Assembly: GCA_050948825.1 (NCBI GenBank) | Contig: JBMNEO010000009.1 | Coordinates: 185,976 to 249,975, forward strand | Direction: 5' to 3' | Length of the DNA stretch: 64,000 bases | Origin: DUQX01 sp050948825 | Lineage (GTDB): Bacteria > Bacillota > Dethiobacteria > DTU022 > UBA8154 | Shown here: one piece after another, positions 45,247-54,810 of the stretch | How positions within the stretch are numbered: the first letter of the stretch is position 1 | How the letters are laid out: every line of letters starts with the position of its first letter | The notes under the pieces: generated by a model | Told to the model about the DNA's origin: nothing | What the model saw: only the letters and a program-made list of their open reading frames with translations | Databases searched by the model: none | Program-made: the position numbers and the translations under genes

Positions 45247-46543
45247 TTATTGGAAGGGATATACGATGGAGATCGCGTGCAGATCTTCTATTAAATGTTC
45301 GTCGAGACGTTTTTGCAGATCTTCCAGCCCGATCTTTTCCAGCGTGTCGATGACTTCAAAAAAATCTATCTTGCGAAAACGGTAGGCCAGGTAGTTGTTG
45401 GCGATAAATTCCAGGGAATTAAAGCTACGCAAAAATTCCCCCCTCAGCTTGCGCTTATGCCTTTCAAAGCTATCTTTTTTAAGACCTTCTTTTTTAATAT
45501 CCCTTATTCCCCCGAGCAACTCTTCGTGAAGCCTTTCAGGATCCTTCGTTCTCCCCCCCAGCAGTGTATAACCGTAAGACAATTCGGCCGTATATTCGGA
45601 AAAGAAATGTTCGTCGAGCAACCCTTCTTCATACAGCCGGGTATAAAGCTTTTCACTTCGGCCAAAAATCATCTCCAGGAGAAGCCCGGTTATGAGTTCC
45701 CTGGAAAGAAGCTCCCTGCCTTCCATGTAAGAATATGTATCTTTGAATCCCAGGTTAAATACTGGCTGGGAAACCGCCAGCTTTTCAACAACCTTCTTCT
45801 CGCTGACAACCGCCTCCTCCTTTGGATAGATGCGATTCATCTCGCTAAAAGGGGGAAATGTACGCCGGGATATGCTTTCCCCGACCTCGTTTACTACCTC
45901 CTTTGGAGAAACGTCACCTATAACAAAAAGAGCCATATTGCGGGGATGGTAAAAAGTATAATAACACTGATATAGAATATCCTTTGTAATCCGGCCGATG
46001 CTCTCCGCAGTTCCGGCAATGTCGTTACGCACGGGATGTTTTTCGTATAGGGCTTTTAAAACATTAAAGAAAACACGCCATTCGGGATTATCTTCGTACA
46101 TGCGGATTTCCTGCTGGATAATCCCCTGCTCCTTTGCCACACTCTCTTCAGTAAAATAGGGAGACTGTACAAAATCCAGCAGGAGCCTGAAATTCTCCAG
46201 GAAAAAATCGGTGCAGGAAAAAAGATAGGTGGTATGTGTAAAGCTGGTAAAAGCATTCGGTGAAGCACCGTAAGCGGCAAAGCGATCAAATACATTGCCC
46301 TCTTCGTCATCGAAGAGTTTATGTTCAAGAAAATGCGCCACCCCGTCCGGAAGTGTCATCTCTCTCTTCCCCGTCCCCGACGGCACGAAAAGTATTATCT
46401 ATGGATCCAAAATGAGTGGAAAAAATGGCGTATTTTTTATTATAACCCTCCCGGGGTAAAACATAGACCGCAGGCCCCCCATCCAGATCAGCGGAATATA
46501 CTCTTTCTCCGAGAACTCTGTTTTCTTTAATTGTCAATTCCAT
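45247..46543 (-). pseudogene. M16 family metallopeptidase (YmfH-like), frameshifted
   Basis: Two overlapping frames give one M16 peptidase of about 430 residues. The first (46325-46543) encodes MELTIKENRVLGERVYSADL and ...STHFGSIDNTFRAVGDGEER; the second (45247-46386) continues EMTLPDGVAHFLEHKLFDDEEG with the zinc motif HxxEH. The shift falls in a GA repeat at about 46359-46368; one more GA unit would restore the frame. In Bacillus ymfH partners ymfF (next gene). The start ATG directly abuts the upstream stop. Either a slippage mutation or a sequence error. Confidence 0.85.
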
Positions 46544-47833
46544 TTATTGTTTACCCCCTTTTCTATCCTCAGGGCAAAGAAAATAGATTGTATCCAGATA
46601 AACCTTACGGGAAGCTTCAATTACATCATCTTCCTTTATATCCTGTATTTTTCCGATGAAATACTCAACATTCTCTTCCCTCTGGCTTATAAGCCCGTCA
46701 AGGAAAAAGCTTACCAGGCTGTATGGGCTATCGCCGATAATGCTAAATTGACTGATGAGCCCCCTTTTGGTATATTCAATCTCCTCGTGGGAAATATTCC
46801 CTTTTTTTAGCTCTTCTACCTGTTCTTTAATTATCTCCAGCGCACTTTTGTAATTCTCCGCTTCAATTCCGGATCCGATCAGCTGTATTCCTTTATGCTT
46901 TTCCAAACGCGAAAAAGCGTAATAAGCCAGGCTTGCTTTTTCCCTGACATTTTGAAAAAGCTTCGAGTGGGGAAAGCCCCCTAGAACACCGTTATAGAAG
47001 AGCATATCAACGTAATCATCATCTCGATAGGAGGTGTTGATCCGGTAACCAAGCGTAAGTTTACCCTGAGTAACCGGCAGGAATTCTTCCTTAAGACGCA
47101 CTTCTTCCGGGATACGATTTACTTCTATCGGGGGAAGATCGCCGGTGTCCGGATCCCTGGAAAAATCAAAAATATCCTGGACCAGGGCAAAGGTTTTATC
47201 AGGCTCTATTTCCCCCACCACAAAGACATCTATCGGGTTCCTCCTGAGCAGTTCCCGGTAATAGCTATATAAACCCTCCGGGGAAATAGGATCGAGATCC
47301 TCTATACTCCCATATTTAAATACCCCAAATCTTTCGCCGGAGCACATTTCCTGAACACAGGATTCCAGGGCATAGTTAACCTTGTCGTTGATCAGTCCCT
47401 GTATTTCTTCAGCAAGCTGCTCTTTTTCCTGCCGGACATACTCTGTTTTAAAGGACCCGTTTTCCAAAAAAGGATCGCTGATAAGGTTTTTAAGTATTGA
47501 AAGGCCCTGCTGCAGCAAATTCTCTCTAGGTGCAAATTTATCATTGATGACCTCCAATGAAAAGGAGAGGATATGACGCTCTCCTTTTTTCAGGACATCG
47601 GCTCTGAGTTCGGCGCCATAGAGCTCCTCCAACCTTATTTTTAAGTCCCTAAAAGAAGGGAGCTGACGGGTTCCACGCTCCAAAACCGCGGGAAGAAGGG
47701 CAGTCTTAGAAGCAAGTTCTTTCTCCAGGGTTTGATGCAGGAATACTGATACCAGAACGGTTTTAAATTTACGGGTTGGTAAAAGGTGAATATTAATCTT
47801 TTTCGACAGGGTTTTGCTCTCCAGGGATATCAA
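46544..47833 (-). CDS. M16 family peptidase-like protein (YmfF-like)
   Basis: 429 residues with the two-domain M16 fold (KLTLGYRINTSYRDDDYVDMLFYNGVLGG; REKASLAYYAFSRLEKHKG) but no HxxEH zinc motif: the corresponding N-terminal segment reads HQTLEKELASKTALLPAVLERG. Inactive M16 partners of this sort typically support an active one as a heterodimer, as in the ymfF/ymfH pair, whose active member is the adjacent frameshifted gene. Start TTG at 47831-47833 with GGAAGAG upstream; stop and next start adjoin, so the two are coupled. Confidence 0.88.
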   Translation of the reverse strand: MISLESKTLSKKINIHLLPTRKFKTVLVSVFLHQTLEKELASKTALLPAVLERGTRQLPSFRDLKIRLEELYGAELRADVLKKGERHILSFSLEVINDKFAPRENLLQQGLSILKNLISDPFLENGSFKTEYVRQEKEQLAEEIQGLINDKVNYALESCVQEMCSGERFGVFKYGSIEDLDPISPEGLYSYYRELLRRNPIDVFVVGEIEPDKTFALVQDIFDFSRDPDTGDLPPIEVNRIPEEVRLKEEFLPVTQGKLTLGYRINTSYRDDDYVDMLFYNGVLGGFPHSKLFQNVREKASLAYYAFSRLEKHKGIQLIGSGIEAENYKSALEIIKEQVEELKKGNISHEEIEYTKRGLISQFSIIGDSPYSLVSFFLDGLISQREENVEYFIGKIQDIKEDDVIEASRKVYLDTIYFLCPEDRKGGKQ

Positions 47834-48003
47834 GGGATGATACTCTTCCTTTCTTAATTAATATTTTGTCCTTATATTATTATCATTTAGAAGCGTTTAG
47901 AAACGCTGCACTATATTTCCATGTTTATATTCGGATCTCCTGCAAGAAGCAATATTTTTGTTGAGTTTACTCAACTATCTCCAGCTGACTCCGGCTGAAA
48001 GGA

Positions 48004-50640
48004 TTATGAAGGAATTTCATGGATACAGAGCAGCAGAAAAGGCAGCCCTCCGTAGAGCATAATCGTTGCCGCCGCTACAACACCGGAATCATTAAACAGG
48101 AAAGCAGTAATCGTCCCCGCGATAATCCCCCCGATTGCCGCTTTAAAACCCGGTTTTTCGTTGAATATCTTTTCAGAGAGGCCAACCGGATAATAATAAA
48201 GAAAAATTACCAGAAAAATAAAGAGAAACATGATCCTGCTCCAGAGGGAATATCGCACAAGCCTGAAGTTCATCTCCAGTTTGCGCCAGGCAATATTCCA
48301 AAGTTCTGCAAGACCATCGCTGCGCACCAGCTCCAGGGTCCGGCCCAGGTGTGATACCGCCGCATCGGGGCGGGGGAGATTAAGATAATAAAGCAGTGCA
48401 CCTGCTACCAGAATAAAAATTAAATATATATACAAATTCTGTGGAAAAAAAGAAACGCCATGTCTTTTCTTAATCCCGCTGTTATCCTGCGCTGGGCGGG
48501 GAAGCATAATAAATCCCTTACGTCCCAAAAAGGTCAGCAGGCCGGCCGAGGTCACGGCTAGCGACACCCCTGCGGTCACAGACCCCCCAAAATTAGTTCC
48601 ATATACGGGAGAAGCCATCACAAAAAGAATAAAAAATGCCAGGACTGTAAAAACCCAAAAAAACACCGCCTGCCCTTTGGAGAACGTCTGTTTAGGGTTA
48701 TCCTTTCCAGGATCCTTCTTCCCGGAGGCATGCACCCGAAGGGCAAGCTTTTCTGCAGTTTGGTGTCCTGCAGCTTGGCCGGGAAAATTTTTCTTCATTG
48801 TAATGAGCGAGCTTAGCGAGCCGATACTGAGGATAAAGGAACCGATCATTATCCCCATATATTCATTCCCCAGGCCATAAAAACGTGCGCCTCCGATTGG
48901 GTCGTAACCAAGAAAGGAGCGGCTGTTCAGAGAGGCCCCGCCTAAAAGATCAAGAAGTAATATCCCGAAAATAAGCAGCCCGGTAAAGGATAAACGCGCC
49001 AGATGGCCTTTGAAAAAAAGATAAGCCAGAGCGGTAAAAAGCAAAGTAATCCCCAAAATCCAAAAAACATTGATATAAAGGAATTCGGCAGGGAAACAGG
49101 GTAGGACAGGACTGAGAAGAACCGCCAAAGGGAAAAAAAGGAGGGCATAATATATGGGGATCAATTTTTTTACCGGCTTGAAACGGTAAAGCAGGCCTGC
49201 CAGACCTCCCAGAAGCAAAATTATCTGAACCGTTAAATATCCCTTTATAACCGGCGGACGCTGGGTATAGATGCGCATAATACTCCGGGAGGTCGCCGCA
49301 AGCTCCTGCAGGTGATTCGCTGCGAACAGATCTCTGAAAGGAGCTCCAAAGAGAAATACCGGCTTCTCATCTATACCCAGGTGATCCAGAACAGAAGGAA
49401 CGATATCAAGATTGGTAACAATACCCGGGCGCCTGGTTGATGCCGATAACAGCAGCCCCTGCTCGCGGGATGCAGGGTTATAAGAAATAACCGGAGTCAG
49501 CCTCTGCCCTGAGCCAAAAGCGGAATTTGGGGGCGAAGGCGTCAGGAAGATAAGCTTTGTTCCTTCAACCAGAAAAGGCATTATCCCCCGTAAAAAGCGG
49601 TCAAATTCCTCAAACGAACTCCCAAGCAGCTCACCCCTTCTTGAGTAAGGCAGATGATCCAGGTAGTCATCTATGCGTCGTGTATCACCCCACTCGACTA
49701 CAATCAGCGATGCCTTTTCATGAAATGATTCAAAAGCATTAAGGTAAGCGGAAGCATCCCCGGCAGAACCAAAGGGGAAATCTTCCTTTTCTCTGAGCAA
49801 CGCTTTGCTTACATCCCCGTAGGATACGGCCCCTTCCCTGTCCATGGCTATTGTTGCCGCCAGCCTGTTTGGCGAACTGCTATCGGCATTTCCCAGGACC
49901 GCTGCATGCATTCCGTTTAGTTTTAAGGTCTCCCCCAGGGCCCCAATGAGAAAAGGATAAGTCCGTGCTTCGTTCAGGCGTTGCAAAACGCCTGGATAGA
50001 GATGCAGCACATCTCCCTTCGGAAGGTCATCACCGCCCGTATGCCGGCGGTAAAGGGCGTCCACCGCACTGTCAGCCAGAGTTTCATCTCTGTTATAAGC
50101 GCGCCGCGCGCTCCAGTTTCCCAGAAGGCGGGCACCTGCACCGATGGTCAGATAGCCGCTATCACTGCTCAGGGAACCGGCGGTATTAACATTCATGAGC
50201 GCCACAGCGCTTTCATCCATAATCGCACGGAAAACAGGCCCGGCATATGAAAGCAGGTCATCCAGGGAAATCTTATCAAGAATGATCAGGATCACCTTGC
50301 ACTTTAAATCCTCGTCGTAAGAACTATTTTTACTGTCACAACTGCTCTTTTCATCGCGCGTTACCCCTTCGTCCGCAGCAATTTCTTCAACTGTAGTTAC
50401 CCCTGAAAACCTGTTCGTCCCTTTCACGTGGATTATTATATCCCCTGCGTTGCCTGAGGCCCCTTTTATGCCGGCTGGTTTTCCCCTAACCTGCCCCCTA
50501 ACCTGCTCTCCAACAGCTTGAACAGTTTCCATTTTCATAGACCCAAAATTTTCCCCGCCCGTAAGTACATTCGCATACGCGGCTGAAGAAATACAGTAGA
50601 AAAAAAGAACAACAAAAATCAGAAGTACTGCAGCCTTCAT
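48004..50640 (-). CDS. exported alkaline-phosphatase-superfamily-like protein with polytopic membrane domain
   Basis: About 878 residues. ATG 50638-50640 gives a clear signal segment (AAVLLIFVVLFFYCISSAAYA). Residues about 110-480 look like an alkaline phosphatase-superfamily extracytoplasmic domain (VILIILDKISLDDLLSYAG, SDSGYLTIGAGARLLG, LVVEWGDT-like stretch IVVEWGDTRRIDD, TNLDIVPSVLDHLGI). The second half has about ten hydrophobic helices (TVQIILLLGGLAGLLY onward, ending in FNDSGVVAAATIMLYGGLPFLLL). The substrate is unknown; cell-envelope glycan or anionic polymer modification is suggested by the adjacent glycosyltransferase 34 nt upstream. A longer frame to 50808 overlaps that gene and is less likely. 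Confidence 0.75.
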   Translation of the reverse strand: MKAAVLLIFVVLFFYCISSAAYANVLTGGENFGSMKMETVQAVGEQVRGQVRGKPAGIKGASGNAGDIIIHVKGTNRFSGVTTVEEIAADEGVTRDEKSSCDSKNSSYDEDLKCKVILIILDKISLDDLLSYAGPVFRAIMDESAVALMNVNTAGSLSSDSGYLTIGAGARLLGNWSARRAYNRDETLADSAVDALYRRHTGGDDLPKGDVLHLYPGVLQRLNEARTYPFLIGALGETLKLNGMHAAVLGNADSSSPNRLAATIAMDREGAVSYGDVSKALLREKEDFPFGSAGDASAYLNAFESFHEKASLIVVEWGDTRRIDDYLDHLPYSRRGELLGSSFEEFDRFLRGIMPFLVEGTKLIFLTPSPPNSAFGSGQRLTPVISYNPASREQGLLLSASTRRPGIVTNLDIVPSVLDHLGIDEKPVFLFGAPFRDLFAANHLQELAATSRSIMRIYTQRPPVIKGYLTVQIILLLGGLAGLLYRFKPVKKLIPIYYALLFFPLAVLLSPVLPCFPAEFLYINVFWILGITLLFTALAYLFFKGHLARLSFTGLLIFGILLLDLLGGASLNSRSFLGYDPIGGARFYGLGNEYMGIMIGSFILSIGSLSSLITMKKNFPGQAAGHQTAEKLALRVHASGKKDPGKDNPKQTFSKGQAVFFWVFTVLAFFILFVMASPVYGTNFGGSVTAGVSLAVTSAGLLTFLGRKGFIMLPRPAQDNSGIKKRHGVSFFPQNLYIYLIFILVAGALLYYLNLPRPDAAVSHLGRTLELVRSDGLAELWNIAWRKLEMNFRLVRYSLWSRIMFLFIFLVIFLYYYPVGLSEKIFNEKPGFKAAIGGIIAGTITAFLFNDSGVVAAATIMLYGGLPFLLLCIHEIPS

Positions 50641-50674
50641 TATCCTTTTCTCATTCAATAAACCCGACAGCTGT

Positions 50675-51862
50675 TCAGATTGATTTTCCAAAGCAGACAG
50701 TATTACCCGCCCTTTGCTTGAGTACTTCATCATAAACCTTTTCCGTTTCTTTAAGCATATCATCCTCACTAAACCGCTTTCGGATATCACCGGCAGCCTC
50801 ATCGCCAAGGTGCTTCCTTTTTTTAGGATCCTCGATGAGGGATATTATCGCTTCTGCAAGCGATAGCTCATCTTCCGATGGAACGAGGATGCCTGTTTCC
50901 CCGTCACGAACAATTTCGGGGATACCTCCCGTGGCACTGGCTATCAGGGGAAGACCGGCACAACCCGCCTCCAGCAGAGTAATCGAAAGCCCTTCACTGC
51001 GGGAAGCCAGAACAAAAATATCCAGGCCTGCCAGAAAAGAAGCCATTTTTTCTATATTTCCCAGAAAAGAAACCTTTTCCTGCAAACCAAGCAGGTCCCG
51101 AAGATACTCCAACCTGCCCCTTTCGGGCCCTTCACCTGCAATATAAAAATATACACCATCATAGCGGGATACTATCCTGCCGGCAGCCCTAATAAAAATA
51201 TCTATCCCCTTTTGAGAAACCAGCCTTCCGGCAGTTCCTATCTTTAAAACATCTCCCGCCTGGCCAAGAGTATTACTATGTATAATACCACTGTAAAATA
51301 AACCTTTCTCATTTCTACTTTCAGGTTCGAATTCACGGAAATTGATACCGTTATATATTCTGATTATTTTACCCGGATCAATACTCCGGCCTGCAAGTTC
51401 CTGGCGCAAGGCTTCAGATACTGTAATATAGCCGGCGACCCAAGGATCGGCGATTCTTAAAGCCAGGTGGTAATATTCCGCCGGAAAGATGCTTTTTTCA
51501 GGATGAAGCAGGAAATTATGCACCGTTACCAAGAGAGGTACACGGCAAATTTTTGCCGCAGCCAGAGCTACAAAGGCCGCTTTAAAACCATGTGCGTGGA
51601 GCAAATCAATTTTTTCCCGGCGGCAGATCTTTACCAGCTGTAATGATGCGGCAATATCCCTCAAGGGAGCGTTATAACCTGCAAGGAGCAGGTTATAATA
51701 CTTTAAGTTGCCATCATCCCTATAAACCTGGCTTAATACCGTTGGGGGCGCGGCGATAGATACATCCCACCGCATAGAAAAATAGCCTGCCAGAACACAC
51801 AGGTGCTTTAACATACCTCCACTTTGCGGCCTAGCTACATAGAGCAATTTTTTCCTCGCCAT
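50675..51862 (-). CDS. glycosyltransferase family 4 (GT-B) protein
   Basis: 395 residues with both Rossmann-like domains of GT4 enzymes: N-terminal KKLLYVARPQSGGMLKHLCVL and DLLHAHGFKAAFVAL, C-terminal IGTAGRLVSQKGIDIFIRA and the E-x7-E donor-site motif in SRSEGLSITLLEAGCAGLPLIAS. It probably adds a sugar to a lipid-linked or wall precursor at the inner face of the membrane. It precedes the membrane phosphatase-like gene, forming a two-gene unit. Acceptor and sugar cannot be read from the sequence. Confidence 0.92.
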   Translation of the reverse strand: MARKKLLYVARPQSGGMLKHLCVLAGYFSMRWDVSIAAPPTVLSQVYRDDGNLKYYNLLLAGYNAPLRDIAASLQLVKICRREKIDLLHAHGFKAAFVALAAAKICRVPLLVTVHNFLLHPEKSIFPAEYYHLALRIADPWVAGYITVSEALRQELAGRSIDPGKIIRIYNGINFREFEPESRNEKGLFYSGIIHSNTLGQAGDVLKIGTAGRLVSQKGIDIFIRAAGRIVSRYDGVYFYIAGEGPERGRLEYLRDLLGLQEKVSFLGNIEKMASFLAGLDIFVLASRSEGLSITLLEAGCAGLPLIASATGGIPEIVRDGETGILVPSEDELSLAEAIISLIEDPKKRKHLGDEAAGDIRKRFSEDDMLKETEKVYDEVLKQRAGNTVCFGKSI

Positions 51863-52172
51863 ACAAATTATATTATCCTGAAGAGGGCTTTTTTATGTAG
51901 TATGCCCTCCCGGGAAATGGGCGGAATGAACACACTTCTTTTCCGGTAGGATTGACTTTTAAGATTAACTTTACTGGAAGAATTGGCTTTCTGGGAGAAT
52001 TGACTTTTCCCGGCGAAGATGCTATGATCAGATTCCAGAGTTCCGGAAAATGATGCAATGAGCTTTGTCAAAGTGTTGTTATAAGTGAAAGTAATTTAAT
52101 AGCATTAAAATAACAATATTGTTTATAGGAAAGGTCGAAAGGTCAGCGAAGATTAGTAATACACCATAACAC
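51863..52172. other. gene-free interval with degenerate repeats
   Basis: About 310 bp without a gene. Between 51949 and 52013 four imperfect copies of GAATTGACTTT-like units follow one another at 14-17 nt spacing. They keep a frame open for 60-odd codons on the minus strand, but the product (Ser/Lys-rich, no motif) is not convincing. The interval also carries the promoter region of the glycosyltransferase gene. Confidence 0.5.
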
Positions 52173-52247
52173 GCGCCCGTGGTGAAAGGGATATCACGCA
52201 GGCCTCCGGAGCCTGAAGTCGGGGTTCGAATCCCTGCGGGCGTACCA
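52173..52247 (+). tRNA. tRNA-Arg (anticodon CCG)
   Basis: A 75-nt cloverleaf: acceptor GCGCCCG/CGGGCGT (G1-U72 wobble), D stem GTGA/TCAC, anticodon stem CAGGC/GCCTG with loop CTCCGGA giving CCG, T arm with GGTTCGAATCC, discriminator A73 and encoded CCA. Reads CGG codons. Confidence 0.95.
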
Positions 52248-52309
52248 TTATTAAAAAAATAACAGCCCCAGAGGGTCGTTATTGTATTATTGTAAGACTT
52301 CTTCATACC

Positions 52310-52337
52310 TTGTTTTTTGCATATCATATGTTATAAT
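52310..52337 (+). promoter_or_regulatory. promoter of the second tRNA-Arg
   Basis: TTGTTT (52310-52315), a 16-nt spacer and TATAAT (52332-52337), ending 13 nt before the tRNA at 52351. Confidence 0.65.
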
Positions 52338-52350
52338 GATTACTGTAAAT

Positions 52351-52426
52351 GCACCTGTAGCTCAGAGGACAGAGCACCGGATTCCTAATCCGGGTGCCGC
52401 AGGTTCGATCCCTGCCAGGTGCACCA
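52351..52426 (+). tRNA. tRNA-Arg (anticodon CCT)
   Basis: A 76-nt cloverleaf: acceptor GCACCTG/CAGGTGC, D arm GCTC..GAGC, anticodon stem CCGGA/TCCGG with loop TTCCTAA giving CCT, T arm GGTTCGATCC, discriminator A73 and encoded CCA. Reads AGG codons. Confidence 0.95.
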
Positions 52427-52440
52427 GTGTTAAGTAGTGC

Positions 52441-52473
52441 GGATGCCCATGTTTAGCGGCTTTGGGGGCATCC
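52441..52473 (+). terminator. terminator of the tRNA unit
   Basis: An 8-bp stem GGATGCCC/GGGCATCC followed by CATTTTTTTT on the plus strand, 14 nt after the second tRNA. Confidence 0.88.
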
Positions 52474-53043
52474 CATTTTTTTTCTTTCCACCCTCAAAAA
52501 CCCCGATTTTTAAAATCGTCACCACATCGTCGCCATTTATGGCTATCTGCCAATCCAGTCTAAAAATTTAGCTGGGCTATTACCTCAAAGTCATCTACCT
52601 TGATCCCGGCAGTTTTGAAGGAAAATGCAATGCTTCTTCATGCTCAAAAAAAAGTGATCCGCCAATGCCAGGAAAATAGTGATCCTTAAAGGGAATATGA
52701 TGGGAAAATACTGATCCACTTTGCGGCCTTTCTCAAAGGCACCGAGTAATAGTGATTGATTTTCAAGTTTTTACGGCACTATTTGCACATTATTTAAGGA
52801 ACAAATAACTTATTTTGCACATAATCACTTTTTTTTCTTTTATCTCAGATATCTTATCTATTTTTTCTTCATCCATCTCAAACTTACTTCCTTCATCAAA
52901 AAATGGCTTTCAGGCGCTACGGCCTGAAAGCCATTTTGTCAACAGTCTGAACAACTCTAATCTATTATAGAGTTGTTTTCTAGACTTCCAAGTTCCTTCA
53001 TAAACAATAATTCTTCATTAAAAATTAAACCCCTTCTTTCAGC
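52474..53043. other. gene-free interval with possible IS21-type end remnant
   Basis: 570 bp with no gene. Between 52645 and 52760 the sequence has three or four related units (AAAAAGTGATCC, GGAAAATAGTGATCC at 52671-52685, GGAAAATACTGATCC at 52703-52717, GTAATAGTGATTG). Repeated GTGATCC-type units of this kind occur at the ends of IS21-family elements; no transposase is present, so this would be a solitary remnant. That reading is from memory and weak. The mod-operon terminator (52900-52937) also lies here. Confidence 0.35.
52900..52937 (-). terminator. terminator of the mod operon
   Basis: A perfect 16-bp stem (52900-52915 and 52922-52937) with a 6-nt loop and a T-run on the minus strand, about 105 nt after the modC stop. 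Confidence 0.9.
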
Positions 53044-54111
53044 TCAAAAAGTTAAAAAAACTCTTTCCGGAGGCAGGCATATTTTCAGCTCTTCAGGGCT
53101 TTGAGATGCTATCCGGCGCCATGCTTCATTGGAGACGGACAATTTGAGACAGTTTATATTATTGTCCTCTCTTCCGGCCGGCTTAACTGATAAGGTCACC
53201 TGATGAGGTGACTCCATAACATTAATAACCCGGCAGTGCATTGTGTTGACATGATCATCTTTACCGGCCGGACGTATATGCCGGCTGTAGATTCCCACAT
53301 AGTCCGCGCGCCCAACCATATTATCTGCAGGTATCCGCAAAAGGCAGCCCCAGTCCAGGGCTTCCACCGAATTTGCCTGCAGAACCCTGATTCTGGACAA
53401 GTTTTGACAGCCTGTTATCCGGGCAGTTGCCAGGTTGGGAGGTCTATTAAAGATATCTTCCCTGGAGCCGCAGGTGATAGCTTTTCCATCCTGAAGGATC
53501 AGCAGATCCGGACAAAGGCGATAGGCTTCTTCCAGGTTGTGAGTAACAAACACAGACGAACCGTGAAAAGTATTTAATAAGTCCTTAAGCTCCTGCTCCA
53601 TTTCACTCCGGAGGTGATTGTCCAGAGCGGAAAAAGGCTCATCAAGCAGCAGTAATTGTGGCTGAAGAACCAAAGCCCTGGCCAGGGCAGCACGCTGTTG
53701 CTGCCCGCCGGAAAGCTGGCGAGGATACCTGCCTTCCAACCCTTCCAGCTTTACCCTGGTTATTATTTCTTTAATGATCTTCGCTTGCTTTTTTTTCTCT
53801 ACGCCGCGCAATCCTATTTTAATATTCCCGGCTACCGTTAAATGAGGGAAAAGAGCATAGTTTTGGAATAAAAAACCAACTTTACGCTCCTGAGGAGGCA
53901 GGTTTATACCTGCTTCAGAATCATACAAAATTTTTTCTCCCAGAGCAATTCGCCCCCTGGTAGGTCTATCCAGGCCGGCAATACAGCGCAGAGTCATACT
54001 TTTGCCGGAACCGGAGCTGCCCAGCAGGCCAAGGGTACTATCCCGGCAGGTGAACGCAACCCGCAGTTGAAAGCCAGGCAAATCCCTTTCTATATCCACT
54101 GTTAATACCAT
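53044..54111 (-). CDS. modC: molybdate/tungstate ABC transporter ATPase
   Basis: 355 residues. Walker A GLLGSSGSGKSMTLR, signature LSGGQQQRAALARAL, Walker B LLLLDEPFSALD and the switch His in VFVTHNLEEA are all present; residues about 235-350 are a TOBE-like C-terminal domain, which in ModC binds oxyanion and regulates transport. It energises uptake through ModB. ATG 54109-54111 with AAAGGGG upstream; it starts 12 nt after modB ends. Sulfate or other oxyanion specificity cannot be excluded from sequence alone, but the operon context favours Mo/W. Confidence 0.93.
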   Translation of the reverse strand: MVLTVDIERDLPGFQLRVAFTCRDSTLGLLGSSGSGKSMTLRCIAGLDRPTRGRIALGEKILYDSEAGINLPPQERKVGFLFQNYALFPHLTVAGNIKIGLRGVEKKKQAKIIKEIITRVKLEGLEGRYPRQLSGGQQQRAALARALVLQPQLLLLDEPFSALDNHLRSEMEQELKDLLNTFHGSSVFVTHNLEEAYRLCPDLLILQDGKAITCGSREDIFNRPPNLATARITGCQNLSRIRVLQANSVEALDWGCLLRIPADNMVGRADYVGIYSRHIRPAGKDDHVNTMHCRVINVMESPHQVTLSVKPAGREDNNINCLKLSVSNEAWRRIASQSPEELKICLPPERVFLTF

Positions 54112-54123
54112 GGTTTACCCCTT

Positions 54124-54801
54124 TCACTTCTCCGGCCGTCCGCTGGCCGGAATCTGACGCTTTGTCCAGTAATGCAGGCCTGTTATGGCCAGAAAGGAGA
54201 TAGCGATAATGATCAGGACCCAGAGAGCAGCTCTAGCCCGCCGCCCCGACTCTACCAAAAAAAAGATAGTCAGGGGGATAGTCTGAGTTCTGCCGGGAAT
54301 GTTACCAGCCAGCATTAATGTTGCTCCAAACTCCCCCAGAGCCCGGGCAAAAGCCAGGATTGTCCCGGCAGCTATTCCGGGCCAGGCCAACGGTATGGTT
54401 ATCCCGGTAAAAATACTTCTTTCCGGAACTCCCATAGTGCGGGCCGCATCGAGCATATTGGGATCCACCTGCTCAAAAGCGCCGAGGGTGGTCCGGTACA
54501 TCAAAGGAAAAGCGACCACCGTAGAAGCGATGACTGTGGCGCTCCAGCTAAAAATTACCGTAGTACCCAGTGAAGATAAGAGCTGTCCCAGGGGGCCGTG
54601 CCTGCCGAACAAAACCAGCAAGAGAAATCCCACCACCGTTGGGGGAAGGACCAGGGGCAGGATAAGCACGCCGTCCAGCACGCTTTTAAACCTGCCCCGG
54701 TAACCGGACATAAGTTTTGCCGCTGTTACACCCAGTATGAATGCCAAAAAAGTGGCTGATAAGGATGTTTTAAGGGAAATACAAAGGGGTGACATATCCA
54801 T
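54124..54801 (-). CDS. modB: molybdate/tungstate ABC transporter permease
   Basis: 225 residues with about five membrane segments (SLKTSLSATFLAFILGVTAA; VLILPLVLPPTVVGFLLLVLF; AALWVLIIIAISFLAITGL) and the coupling-helix EAA-type motif DAARTMGVPERSIFTGITIPLAWPGI in order. The DxAxxxGxxxxxxFxxIxxPL pattern marks binding-protein-dependent permeases of the ModB class. It follows modA by 9 nt. Confidence 0.93.
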   Translation of the reverse strand: MDMSPLCISLKTSLSATFLAFILGVTAAKLMSGYRGRFKSVLDGVLILPLVLPPTVVGFLLLVLFGRHGPLGQLLSSLGTTVIFSWSATVIASTVVAFPLMYRTTLGAFEQVDPNMLDAARTMGVPERSIFTGITIPLAWPGIAAGTILAFARALGEFGATLMLAGNIPGRTQTIPLTIFFLVESGRRARAALWVLIIIAISFLAITGLHYWTKRQIPASGRPEK

Positions 54802-54810
54802 TATTTGAAC

